A DNA stretch of 15,674 bases from Akkermansiaceae bacterium (GTDB lineage: Bacteria > Verrucomicrobiota > Verrucomicrobiia > Verrucomicrobiales > Akkermansiaceae). The notes beneath the pieces are model-generated. The model did no database searches, had not been told where the DNA came from, and saw only the letters and a list, made by a program, of their open reading frames with translations. Positions 1 through 7,190 of this stretch are shown here, piece after piece (the first letter of the stretch is position 1; each line of letters opens with the position of its first letter). Location: assembly GCA_029288115.1 (NCBI GenBank), contig JARFPV010000544.1:1-15674 (forward strand). Reading direction: 5' to 3'. The translations under genes were made by a program, and so were the position numbers.

Positions 1-77
1 AGGCACAACATGCCGATGGATACAAAACCAATCCCCTCACAGCTTGACCCTCTAAGATAATTAGTTAGCCTCGTTTC
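1..77 (+). other. Leader of the operon; possible tail of an upstream gene
   Basis: All three plus-strand frames are open from base 1 until stops at 45-47 (frame 3), 53-55 (frame 2) and 58-60 (frame 1). Each gives only 14-19 residues, so the end of an upstream plus-strand gene may lie here, but neither frame nor family can be chosen. If so, the operon begins outside the window. No Shine-Dalgarno precedes the ATG at 78. A GATAAT hexamer sits at 56-61, but no convincing -35 element lies 16-18 nt upstream of it. Confidence 0.3.
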
Positions 78-1334
78 ATGGCTGGTAAAAGATCAATCAC
101 CTCACTTCACATGAAGTCGCTATTGGATAACCACGATATCGATTCCCTTGCCAATCAGCTCAAACCCAAACCGGATCCACAACCACAGCATTTCCTGCCG
201 AACTCCAAAGTCACTGAGCATCGAACTAACAAGCTCTGGAAAGCCATCGGCAATGACCCTCATCCCGACATTCTGGACAACTGGACCAGTAACCAGTTAG
301 AAAACTTTGATGGAAACATCGAGAACTTCATCGGTTCTGTTAAAGTACCACTCGGCATCGCCGGTCCGCTACGTGTCAACGGCCTCTACGCCCAAGGCGA
401 TATTGCTGTCCCACTCGCCACATCCGAAGCCGCACTGGTCGCAAGCTATCACCGTGGCGCTTGCATGATTTCCGCCGCCGGAGGATGCACCACCATGGTC
501 CTCTCACAGGCGCTGAACCGCGCACCTGCGTTTGCGTTCGACTCCATGATTACGGCCGCCCAATTTGTTGTCTGGGTGATGGAAGCATTCCCTCAATTCC
601 AAAAGGTCGCAAATGCCACCACAAGCCATGGCAAACTCATCGAATTCGGAACCACCTTGGAAGGAAATCACGTCTATCTCAATTTCGAGTTCACCACCGG
701 TGACGCATCGGGCCAGAACATGGTCACGATCGCCACTCAGGCGGTCTGCGATTTCATCTCAGAGAATTGCCCAGTCCCGCTTCAGCAAATCTACGTCGAA
801 GGAAACCTCTCGGGCGACAAGAAAGCCAGTTCTCAAGCCTACACCTCCGTGCGTGGACGTAAGGTCTCCTCTGAAATCATCCTTACCCCCGAGATACTGG
901 AAAAATACGTCCACGCCACACCGAGGCAGCTGATCGACTACTGGAGGATGTCTGCTATCGGTGGCGTTCTCAGCGGGACGATGGGGGTGCAGGGACACTT
1001 CGCCAACGGGCTTGCCGCCCTCTATATTGCCACCGGACAGGATGCCGCCTGCGTGGCCGAGTCTGCTGTGGGTGTGACACGATTCGAGGAGACACCGGAA
1101 GGAAATCTCTACGCTTCCGTAACGCTACCCGACATCATCGTTGGCACCGTCGGTGGCGGCACCGGACTGCCCAGCCAGAAAGCATGCCTTGAGATGATGG
1201 GGCTCTACGGATCAGGTAAAAGTGGCGCACTCGCGGAAGTATGCGCCGGGATTTTGCTGGCTGGAGAACTCTCGATCATCGCCGCCATGGCAACAGGCGA
1301 CTTCACAAGGGCGCACCATAAGCTCGCTCGTTAA
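78..1334 (+). CDS. Hydroxymethylglutaryl-CoA reductase, class I type
   Basis: Predicted to reduce HMG-CoA to mevalonate with two NAD(P)H, the committed step of mevalonate-dependent isoprenoid synthesis. The 418-residue protein corresponds to the soluble catalytic part of class I enzymes and has no membrane anchor. Visible motifs: ENFIGSVKVPLGIAGPL (82-98; the class I form, where class II enzymes differ after the Gly-Ile), PLATSEAALVAS (112-123) with catalytic Glu117, the cofactor-site motif GDASGQNM (208-215), DKK with catalytic Lys248, TGQDAA with Asp322, and His413 near the C-terminus at the position of human His866. The full catalytic tetrad is therefore present. The eukaryotic phosphorylation-site serine is absent. 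It is the first complete gene of the co-directional run, and 74 nt separate it from the UbiA gene. No other mevalonate-pathway gene is in the window, so the mevalonate either joins a pathway encoded elsewhere or serves this cluster. Confidence 0.93.
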   Translation: MAGKRSITSLHMKSLLDNHDIDSLANQLKPKPDPQPQHFLPNSKVTEHRTNKLWKAIGNDPHPDILDNWTSNQLENFDGNIENFIGSVKVPLGIAGPLRVNGLYAQGDIAVPLATSEAALVASYHRGACMISAAGGCTTMVLSQALNRAPAFAFDSMITAAQFVVWVMEAFPQFQKVANATTSHGKLIEFGTTLEGNHVYLNFEFTTGDASGQNMVTIATQAVCDFISENCPVPLQQIYVEGNLSGDKKASSQAYTSVRGRKVSSEIILTPEILEKYVHATPRQLIDYWRMSAIGGVLSGTMGVQGHFANGLAALYIATGQDAACVAESAVGVTRFEETPEGNLYASVTLPDIIVGTVGGGTGLPSQKACLEMMGLYGSGKSGALAEVCAGILLAGELSIIAAMATGDFTRAHHKLAR

Positions 1335-1354
1335 ATATTGATTCAATCAATATT
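1334..1354. repeat. Perfect AT-rich palindrome at the HMGR stop codon
   Basis: Two 10-nt arms, AATATTGATT and AATCAATATT, flank a single C. The dyad starts on the last base of the HMGR stop codon. As RNA it would form about 9 bp around a TCA loop, followed a few bases later by ATTTTTATCG. It could be a weak intrinsic terminator or attenuator, or a dimeric regulator's operator in the only sizeable gap inside the operon. The sequence does not distinguish these. Confidence 0.5.
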
Positions 1355-1370
1355 CTATAAATTTTTATCG

Positions 1371-1401
1371 TTTTCAATAATTTTACGATTCACGCTACAA
1401 T
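1371..1401 (+). promoter_or_regulatory. Possible internal promoter ahead of the UbiA gene
   Basis: TTTTCA (1371-1376) and TACAAT (1396-1401) resemble -35 and -10 boxes, with a long 19-nt spacer. The -10 lies 7 nt before the ATG at 1409, so a transcript would be nearly leaderless, and no Shine-Dalgarno is present in the C-rich stretch before the start. The surrounding 1335-1400 is much more AT-rich than the flanking genes. This is a weak call from hexamer similarity alone. Confidence 0.2.
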
Positions 1402-1408
1402 ACCCCCC

Positions 1409-2287
1409 ATGCGTTGGTGGACCTACCAGAAAGAACGATTCCCCATTTTTCAGCACGGGCCTCTTGTGGCTGCGTTCAGTTCGTGTGCGGTTGCTTATTC
1501 TTCGATGCTCACAGGCACTCCGCCGCAGTGGCAGGCTTTCGTTGTCGCGTTTGTGACCTGCCTGATTTTTTTTCTGCAACTACGCATTGCAGATGAATTC
1601 AAGGATGCGGAGGAGGACGCTGAATTCCGGCCTTACCGAGCTGTCCCCCGTGGACTTGTGAAGCTGCGCGAACTTGGATTTGTGTTTGCTGCCGGTGCCG
1701 TCATCCAGCTCTCACTCGCTCTGCTCTACTCGCCGATGCTCGTGATTGTTCTCGCCATCGCCTGGACCTACCTCGCACTGATGAGTGTGGAGTTTTTCGC
1801 ACGCGACTGGCTCAAGGCCCGCCCGATCACCTACTTGTGGACGCACATGCTCATCATGCCGATTGTGGATTTCTACGCCACGGCCTGCCATTGGATACCG
1901 AGCGGGGAAAAACCGTGGGCCGGGCTTGGTTTTTTTCTCGCTGCCAGTTTTTGCAACGGGCTGGTCATCGAACTGGGCAGAAAACTACGCCAGCCCGAGG
2001 ACGAACAAGAAGGCGTGCCGACATACAGTAAACTCTGGGGACTTAAAAAAGCATCCTGGGTCTGGTTCGGCTGCCTTGTGGCCACCTGTATTTTTGCCAC
2101 GATTGCGGCTTTCATCATCCAGTTTACCTTCCCCGTGCTGATCACGTTGGCCGTGCTGCTCTTGTGGGCGATGAAGCATGTCATTGGTCACCAAAAAACC
2201 AAAGCGAAGACCTTCGAACTCATCGCCGGTGTTTGGACACTCGCTCTATACGTCAGCCTCGGCATCATCCCCCTACTCGTTCACTAA
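1409..2287 (+). CDS. UbiA-family integral membrane prenyltransferase
   Basis: UbiA enzymes transfer a prenyl group from a prenyl diphosphate to an aromatic or alcohol acceptor inside the membrane. The 292-residue protein is strongly hydrophobic, with roughly seven to nine membrane segments. The first Asp-rich motif is at 58-70 (LRIADEFKDAEED, with D62, D66 and D70), followed by RPYRAVPRGLV. Its Asp spacing (D-x3-D-x3-D) differs slightly from the classical ND-x2-D-x3-D. The second motif is diverged: E188, R191 and K192, then PEDEQEGVPTYS (196-207). Both polar loops expected for Mg-diphosphate binding are therefore present, and activity is plausible. The acceptor cannot be read from sequence. 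The stop codon is followed one base later by the ATG of the dikinase gene. Context (HMGR and a prenol-kinase-like protein) suggests a prenyl donor larger than dimethylallyl, which is inference. Confidence 0.85.
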   Translation: MRWWTYQKERFPIFQHGPLVAAFSSCAVAYSSMLTGTPPQWQAFVVAFVTCLIFFLQLRIADEFKDAEEDAEFRPYRAVPRGLVKLRELGFVFAAGAVIQLSLALLYSPMLVIVLAIAWTYLALMSVEFFARDWLKARPITYLWTHMLIMPIVDFYATACHWIPSGEKPWAGLGFFLAASFCNGLVIELGRKLRQPEDEQEGVPTYSKLWGLKKASWVWFGCLVATCIFATIAAFIIQFTFPVLITLAVLLLWAMKHVIGHQKTKAKTFELIAGVWTLALYVSLGIIPLLVH

Positions 2288-2288
2288 T

Positions 2289-4808
2289 ATGATCATTCAC
2301 CCACATCAAACCGAGCACTTTGATCTGTTAGGAGGCAAGGCTAAGGCTCTCGCCAACCTTGCAAATGTAGGGTGCGAGATTCCGCCGTGGTTTGCAGTTA
2401 CCGAGCTTGATGAATCCATTGAAGAAGAAATCATCCGCTCCGCAGAGGATCTTGGCGCGGAGTTTTTCGCAGTACGCTCGTCCGCCCGCGGCGAGGATGG
2501 CGTGGAGCATTCATTTGCCGGACAATACGATACGTTTCTTTACGTCGAAAAAGACGACTTGATTAAGAAAATCAGCAATGTCCGCGAGAGCGACCAGAGC
2601 GACCACTTGCAGACGTATCAATCGAGTAAGGAAATTGATCACGCGCATAAGCCGACCGCACTTGTCCAGGCCATGCTGGTACCCGACACGAGTGGCGTTG
2701 CCTTCAGCGCCGACCCTGTCAGCGGCAATCGCTCGCATGCTGTTGTCTCAGGGCTCTGGGGAACAGGCAGCGCACTGGTATCCGGTGAAGCCGATGCCGA
2801 TGCCTGGACAGTCGATGAAGACTACCAGATTGTAGAAAAAAACATCGCCAGCAAAACACACCAACACCTGGCTGACCCCGGCTCCGGCGAGGGGGTATCG
2901 CTGGCGGAAGTTCCAGAAGATAAGCGTGACGCGCCCTGTCTGGACGATGCTGAAGTCATCGGCGTAGCAAACTTGGCACGCATGTGCGCCGAGCACTTTG
3001 GCTGTCCGCAAGACATCGAATGGGCCATCGATGGCGGCAAGCTCTACCTATTGCAGAGCCGACCCATCACGACTCTCCCACATGTTCCAGATCCTACATT
3101 ACCTCTCACGGTGTGGGATAATAGCAACATTGCGGAAAGCTATTCAGGCATCACCTCGCCGATGACATTCTCCTTCGCTGAACGTGCTTACGAACATGTT
3201 TACCGCGAGTTCTGCAAGATCCTCTCGGTACCCAACAAACGCATCAAAGCGAATGATGATGTATTCCCTAACATGCTCGGCCACATCCACGGCCATGTTT
3301 ACTACAATCTGAACAGCTGGTATCACGTGCTGGCAATGCTCCCCGGATTCTCGGTGAATCGCTCGTTTATGGAGCAAATGATGGGCGTCAAGGAGCCGAT
3401 GCCGGACGAAGTGGTGCAGGCCATTCTCAAACGAACCCAAACGTCTAAGATCAAGGACACCTGGGGACTGCTGCGTATGATCATCGGATTGATTCGCAAC
3501 CATCGCGGACTGCAGAAGCAGATCGATGCTTTTTACAAACGCCTGAACCGAGCACTCAGCGCACCTGAAAAGCCACTGGCCGAGATGTCCGGAACGGAGC
3601 TGGCAAACCACTATCGCGATCTTGAGTCCCAGCTCCTCAAACGTTGGGACGCACCATTGGTGAATGATTTTTTTGCGATGATTTTCTATGGGGTTCTCAA
3701 GTCGCTGTGTGAAAAATGGCTCGGTGATGCTTCATTACAAAACACCTTGCTACTAGACGCAGGAGACATCATCAGTGCGGAACCTCCCAGACGCATCAAA
3801 GCCATGGCTGAACTCGTATCTGCTGATAGCGAGCTCACCCGGATTCTTGCAGACTCCGGCAACAGCACAGAGAAAAAACTCACCGCACTGCAATCGAACC
3901 CAGACGTTCATCAGCTCTATAACGACTACCTCAATGAGTTTGGTGACCGCTGCCTCGAAGAACTCAAACTCGAGTCACCCACCGTTGGGGACAATCCACA
4001 GTCGTTGCTAACCAGCATCGGAATGATGGCAGTCCGGCACAACAAGGGGGAAGCTCCCCCTATCCCAGAAAAAGACCCCGTGACCGATCCCACCGAGCAA
4101 CTCAGCGGGATCAAACACAAGGTCTTCCATTGGGTTTTACGTAACGCAAAAAATCGCGTCAGCGACAGGGAGAACCTTCGTTTTGAGCGAACCCGATTGT
4201 TCGGACGCGTGCGCCAAATTGTTGTTGAGCTCGGCAAACGACTGCACGCAGACGGCCATCTGGACGACCCAGCTGATGTCTTTTTTCTGACTATCTATGA
4301 GGTCATGAGTGCCTACGGAGATGACTCCAGTGCCTCGTCATTCAAAGAGTCTTGCCAGAAAAGACAAGACGAGCAGGCAGGATTCACCACCCCTCCGCCT
4401 GACCGGTTTGAAACCCGCGGCCCTCTCGAGGATTACAAATTCTTCACTCCAACCCAAAAAGCATCATCGCACGACGGCGATCATCTGGGCGGCACTGGCG
4501 CGTGCCCGGGAGTTGTCAGAGGTAAAGTGCGAGTCGTCACCGACCCACGCAATGCCACTCTTGAGGAAGGTGAAATTCTTGTCGCCCAGCAAACCGACCC
4601 CGGCTGGGTCGTTCTGTTTCCCGCTGCATCCGGTTTGTTAGTGGAGCGTGGATCGTTGCTTTCACACTCAGCCATCGTCGCCCGTGAGCTTCAGCTCCCA
4701 TGCATCGTTTCAATCAGCAACGTTACCACTCTGCTCAACACAGGTGACCTCGTCGAAATGAACGGCAGCACCGGTGAAATATCTATCCTAATTGAAGATG
4801 AAATCTGA
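2289..4808 (+). CDS. Dikinase with rifampin-phosphotransferase/PEP-synthase-like architecture, unknown substrate
   Basis: Enzymes of this class transfer the beta-phosphate of ATP through a histidine to a substrate, releasing AMP and phosphate. The 839-residue protein starts with the PPDK-type ATP-grasp domain: LGGKAKALANL near residue 12, AVRSSARGEDG around R63, SADPVSG, then E244 and LQSRP with Q256 and R258. A helical linker of about 430 residues follows. The swivelling PEP-utiliser domain is C-terminal (CPGVVRGKVRV, then GSLLSHSAIVAREL with phospho-accepting His793). There is no C-terminal PEP/pyruvate TIM barrel, so this is not a true PEP synthase or PPDK. Size and domain order match rifampin phosphotransferases. 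The ATG at 2289 is chosen because it lies one base after the UbiA stop and directly precedes the conserved start; longer reading would overlap UbiA. The gene overlaps the next by 11 nt. In a biosynthetic operon it more likely phosphorylates an intermediate than an antibiotic, which is inference. Confidence 0.82.
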   Translation: MIIHPHQTEHFDLLGGKAKALANLANVGCEIPPWFAVTELDESIEEEIIRSAEDLGAEFFAVRSSARGEDGVEHSFAGQYDTFLYVEKDDLIKKISNVRESDQSDHLQTYQSSKEIDHAHKPTALVQAMLVPDTSGVAFSADPVSGNRSHAVVSGLWGTGSALVSGEADADAWTVDEDYQIVEKNIASKTHQHLADPGSGEGVSLAEVPEDKRDAPCLDDAEVIGVANLARMCAEHFGCPQDIEWAIDGGKLYLLQSRPITTLPHVPDPTLPLTVWDNSNIAESYSGITSPMTFSFAERAYEHVYREFCKILSVPNKRIKANDDVFPNMLGHIHGHVYYNLNSWYHVLAMLPGFSVNRSFMEQMMGVKEPMPDEVVQAILKRTQTSKIKDTWGLLRMIIGLIRNHRGLQKQIDAFYKRLNRALSAPEKPLAEMSGTELANHYRDLESQLLKRWDAPLVNDFFAMIFYGVLKSLCEKWLGDASLQNTLLLDAGDIISAEPPRRIKAMAELVSADSELTRILADSGNSTEKKLTALQSNPDVHQLYNDYLNEFGDRCLEELKLESPTVGDNPQSLLTSIGMMAVRHNKGEAPPIPEKDPVTDPTEQLSGIKHKVFHWVLRNAKNRVSDRENLRFERTRLFGRVRQIVVELGKRLHADGHLDDPADVFFLTIYEVMSAYGDDSSASSFKESCQKRQDEQAGFTTPPPDRFETRGPLEDYKFFTPTQKASSHDGDHLGGTGACPGVVRGKVRVVTDPRNATLEEGEILVAQQTDPGWVVLFPAASGLLVERGSLLSHSAIVARELQLPCIVSISNVTTLLNTGDLVEMNGSTGEISILIEDEI

Positions 4809-5886
4809 GATCCAACAACATGCTGATTTCAACAAAGTTCGTTACGCGAATTGCTGGGAAGACGCAGACATTTTGATTCAAGCACTTGATCCTGATGGTC
4901 GCCACTGCGTGAGTATCGGATCGGCTGGCGACAATTCATTCTCCCTGCTCGCGGCTGGCGCATCCCACGTCACCATCAGTGAGATGAACCCGGCACAGAT
5001 CGCATGCATCAAGCTTCGCATTGCGGCATACAAGACGCTAGATCATTCTGAATTCCTCATCCTGCTGGGCGAGAATGAAGGTGATCGCGTGACTCTCTAC
5101 GAGAAATGCACACCACACCTCGATAGCACTACCCAGGAATACTGGGATCACTTTTCCAGTCACATCATCGAGGGATTTGGCAGAGTTGGAAAATTCGAAA
5201 GTTACTTCACGCTGTTCCGTGAGAAGATGCTGCCACTGGTGCATTCGAAGCAAAAAATCAAATCACTGTTAGAACATCGTCCACCCAAAGGCAGAGATCT
5301 GTTTTATGAAGAAAAATGGAACACCTGGCGTTGGCGATTGCTGTTCAAAATCTTTTTCTCACGCTTTGTCATGGGCAGGTTAGGACGCGACCCGGCATTC
5401 TTCAAATACGTCGAGGGCTCTGTCGCTGATCGGATTCTGACCCGCACCCGCCATGCGCTCGTTGAATTGGGTCCATCCAAGAACCCCTATCTCAACTGGA
5501 TATTGACCGGCCGGTTCGGCAACGAACTCCCTCATGCATTGCGTGAGGAAAACTATGACTCCATCCGTAACAACATTGAACGGATCACGGTTGACCCCCG
5601 TCCACTTGAAGCGGTGCTGGAAGATGCCAAGCAACCCTTCGATGCCTACAACCTCAGTGATATTTTTGAATACATGTCTGAGGAAAACACCGAGACAATC
5701 CTGAACAATATTCACCAGCACAGCAATTCGGGTGCACGAATCGCCTATTGGAACATGCTGGCACCAAGATCACGGCCCGATTCGCTTGCTTCGAAAATCA
5801 ATTCGCTCAAAGACCTCGGCGAGATGTTATTCAAGCAGGACAAGGCGTTTTTCTACTCAGCGTTTGTTGTCGAAGAAACAACCTAA
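4798..5886 (+). CDS. DUF3419/BtaA-like S-adenosylmethionine 3-amino-3-carboxypropyltransferase homologue
   Basis: BtaA moves the 3-amino-3-carboxypropyl group of SAM onto the hydroxyl of diacylglycerol, the first step of betaine-lipid (DGTS) synthesis. The 362-residue protein shows the family's YANCWED (16-22), a SAM-binding loop VSIGSAGDNSFSLL (38-51), an acidic residue E62 followed by MNPAQ (63-67), the later signature NLSDIFEYMS (about 285-294), and YWNMLAPRSRP near 317-327. ATG 4798 is preferred over a TTG two codons upstream. It lies inside the dikinase gene, giving an 11-nt overlap that suggests translational coupling. No BtaB-like N-methyltransferase is in the window, so the product may remain a homoserine-type ether or be modified differently. 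The acceptor could be a prenylated alcohol or phenol made by the neighbours rather than diacylglycerol, which is inference. The family call is good; the exact reaction is uncertain. Confidence 0.8.
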   Translation: MKSEIQQHADFNKVRYANCWEDADILIQALDPDGRHCVSIGSAGDNSFSLLAAGASHVTISEMNPAQIACIKLRIAAYKTLDHSEFLILLGENEGDRVTLYEKCTPHLDSTTQEYWDHFSSHIIEGFGRVGKFESYFTLFREKMLPLVHSKQKIKSLLEHRPPKGRDLFYEEKWNTWRWRLLFKIFFSRFVMGRLGRDPAFFKYVEGSVADRILTRTRHALVELGPSKNPYLNWILTGRFGNELPHALREENYDSIRNNIERITVDPRPLEAVLEDAKQPFDAYNLSDIFEYMSEENTETILNNIHQHSNSGARIAYWNMLAPRSRPDSLASKINSLKDLGEMLFKQDKAFFYSAFVVEETT

Positions 5887-5894
5887 CAATCATG
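5882..5894 (+). repeat. Gene junction repeated at 8124-8136 (first copy)
   Basis: The 13-nt string CCTAACAATCATG covers the stop of the DUF3419 gene, a 5-nt CAATC spacer and the start of the kinase-like gene. The same string occurs at the junction between the GNAT gene and the ligase gene. Neither copy includes a Shine-Dalgarno. It may favour reinitiation after termination, or be coincidence. Confidence 0.4.
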
Positions 5895-7190
5895 CACCCA
5901 GCCATCTCCATCATCATCACCTTGGCATGCCTTGGAATGATCATTCTGCTCTCGGCTTGGGGTGTTAAAACAAAAAAACTCTCAGGTGAACTCGCCCGCA
6001 AGGTGGTGCACGTGGGGATGGGTCTCATCTGCATGAGCTTCCCATGGCTATTCGATTCTGTGCTCGCAGTCCAACTGCTCGGAGCATTTGCCATCATCAC
6101 GCTATTGGTTATCCGAATCACAAAACTCAGAAAATCCGTTGGCACCGCCCTATTTTCTATCGAGCGCCTCTCCATCGGCGAGTTGCTCTTTCCCTTAGCC
6201 GTTGCGTGGTTATTCACCCTAAGTTGGGAGCAGCCCATTTTATACTGCATCTCGCTGCTTCTCCTAACACTAGCTGACACGGCGGGTGCCTTGGCCGGCA
6301 GCAAGTTTGGAAAAGCCACCTACCAGACAACCGCTGCCACCAAAAGCTGTGAGGGATCGATCGCATTCCTGATCACTGCATTCCTATGCACTTCTCTACC
6401 ACTTTACTTTTTCACAGGGTTATCGATCGGACTGATTCTTTTCCTTGCGATGAGCATCTCTCTCTTCTCCATGGCGGTGGAAGGCGCATCGGGACACGGA
6501 CTGGATAACCTACTTATCCCAATCGGTTCTTTTCTGCTGCTCGACTACTACATCGGACTATCAGACCACCTGATTATGATCCGTTCCTTAGTTTTGTTAG
6601 CCTTGCTTTGTATGCTCCTGCTAACGAGACGGATGCACACATTCGATGGCGGCGCAACCCTGACATCGATGCTGTTTGGTTTTGCCGCTTTCGCCCTCGG
6701 GGGCATTCCCTGCCTTCTCGCAGCCGTGCTTGTTTTCCTCCGTCACATCATGACCCAAAAATTCATGCATGACAAATATGTGATCACCCACTCGCTGAAC
6801 ACGATTGTCGCCATCGCCATCCCCTCACTATTTTGGCTCACACTTGGACGAGGTGAGGTAATCGATTACACCATTGCGCAGTTTGCATTCATCAGCACGC
6901 TTTCGCTCATCATCGCCATGCTGCATGCCGGCACGCAAAAGCATATGCAACGAGACAGTGCATCCCTGGTTCATGCATTAATCCTCAGTATGGTTGTACT
7001 CAGCACGGTGTTATTGATCGATGTCCCACTCGTCTACACATTACCCACCATCATGCTCGCGATGCCTGCTGCGAGGTTCTATTATTACTGGGCCGAAACA
7101 TCCACGTCACATCATCCAAGAAACTGGCTTAAACTGGCATTGCTTGCGATGTTATGTTCAGCCGTCGCAACATTTCCTTACCTATTATGA
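5892..7190 (+). CDS. Membrane protein joining a phytol/dolichol-kinase-like domain to a DUF92 (VTE6)-like domain
   Basis: The 432-residue protein is almost wholly membrane-embedded. Residues 1-225 carry marks of the CTP-dependent polyprenol kinase/cytidylyltransferase superfamily: ARKVVHVG (35-42), ADTAGALAGSKFGK (128-141), TKSCEGS (150-156), and E197 followed by GLDNLLIPI (203-211). This matches phytol kinase VTE5 and dolichol kinase. After about residue 245, RRMHTFDGGATLTSMLFG and the following GGIPCLLAAVLVFLRH resemble the N-terminal part of DUF92 proteins such as phytyl-phosphate kinase VTE6, but the conserved DUF92 'DT-x2-SE' region is not visible. Together the halves could convert a prenol to its mono- and then diphosphate, feeding the UbiA enzyme. 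The second step is conjectural. An in-frame ATG at 5748 exists, but that extension lies inside the DUF3419 gene, so 5892 is used, five bases after the preceding stop. The stop overlaps the next ATG (ATGA). Confidence 0.75.
   Translation: MHPAISIIITLACLGMIILLSAWGVKTKKLSGELARKVVHVGMGLICMSFPWLFDSVLAVQLLGAFAIITLLVIRITKLRKSVGTALFSIERLSIGELLFPLAVAWLFTLSWEQPILYCISLLLLTLADTAGALAGSKFGKATYQTTAATKSCEGSIAFLITAFLCTSLPLYFFTGLSIGLILFLAMSISLFSMAVEGASGHGLDNLLIPIGSFLLLDYYIGLSDHLIMIRSLVLLALLCMLLLTRRMHTFDGGATLTSMLFGFAAFALGGIPCLLAAVLVFLRHIMTQKFMHDKYVITHSLNTIVAIAIPSLFWLTLGRGEVIDYTIAQFAFISTLSLIIAMLHAGTQKHMQRDSASLVHALILSMVVLSTVLLIDVPLVYTLPTIMLAMPAARFYYYWAETSTSHHPRNWLKLALLAMLCSAVATFPYLL

Noticed and set aside
56..61. 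GATAAT as the -10 box of the operon promoter
   Set aside because: No -35-like hexamer lies at 16-18 nt upstream, and the operon may start outside the window, so no promoter is called.
2289..4808. Annotation as phosphoenolpyruvate synthase (ppsA)
   Set aside because: The C-terminal PEP/pyruvate-binding barrel is missing; only the ATP-grasp and His domains are present.
5748..5891. A 48-residue N-terminal extension of the kinase-like protein
   Set aside because: It lies wholly within the DUF3419 coding region, is not hydrophobic like the rest, and the ATG at 5892 begins a proper membrane segment.
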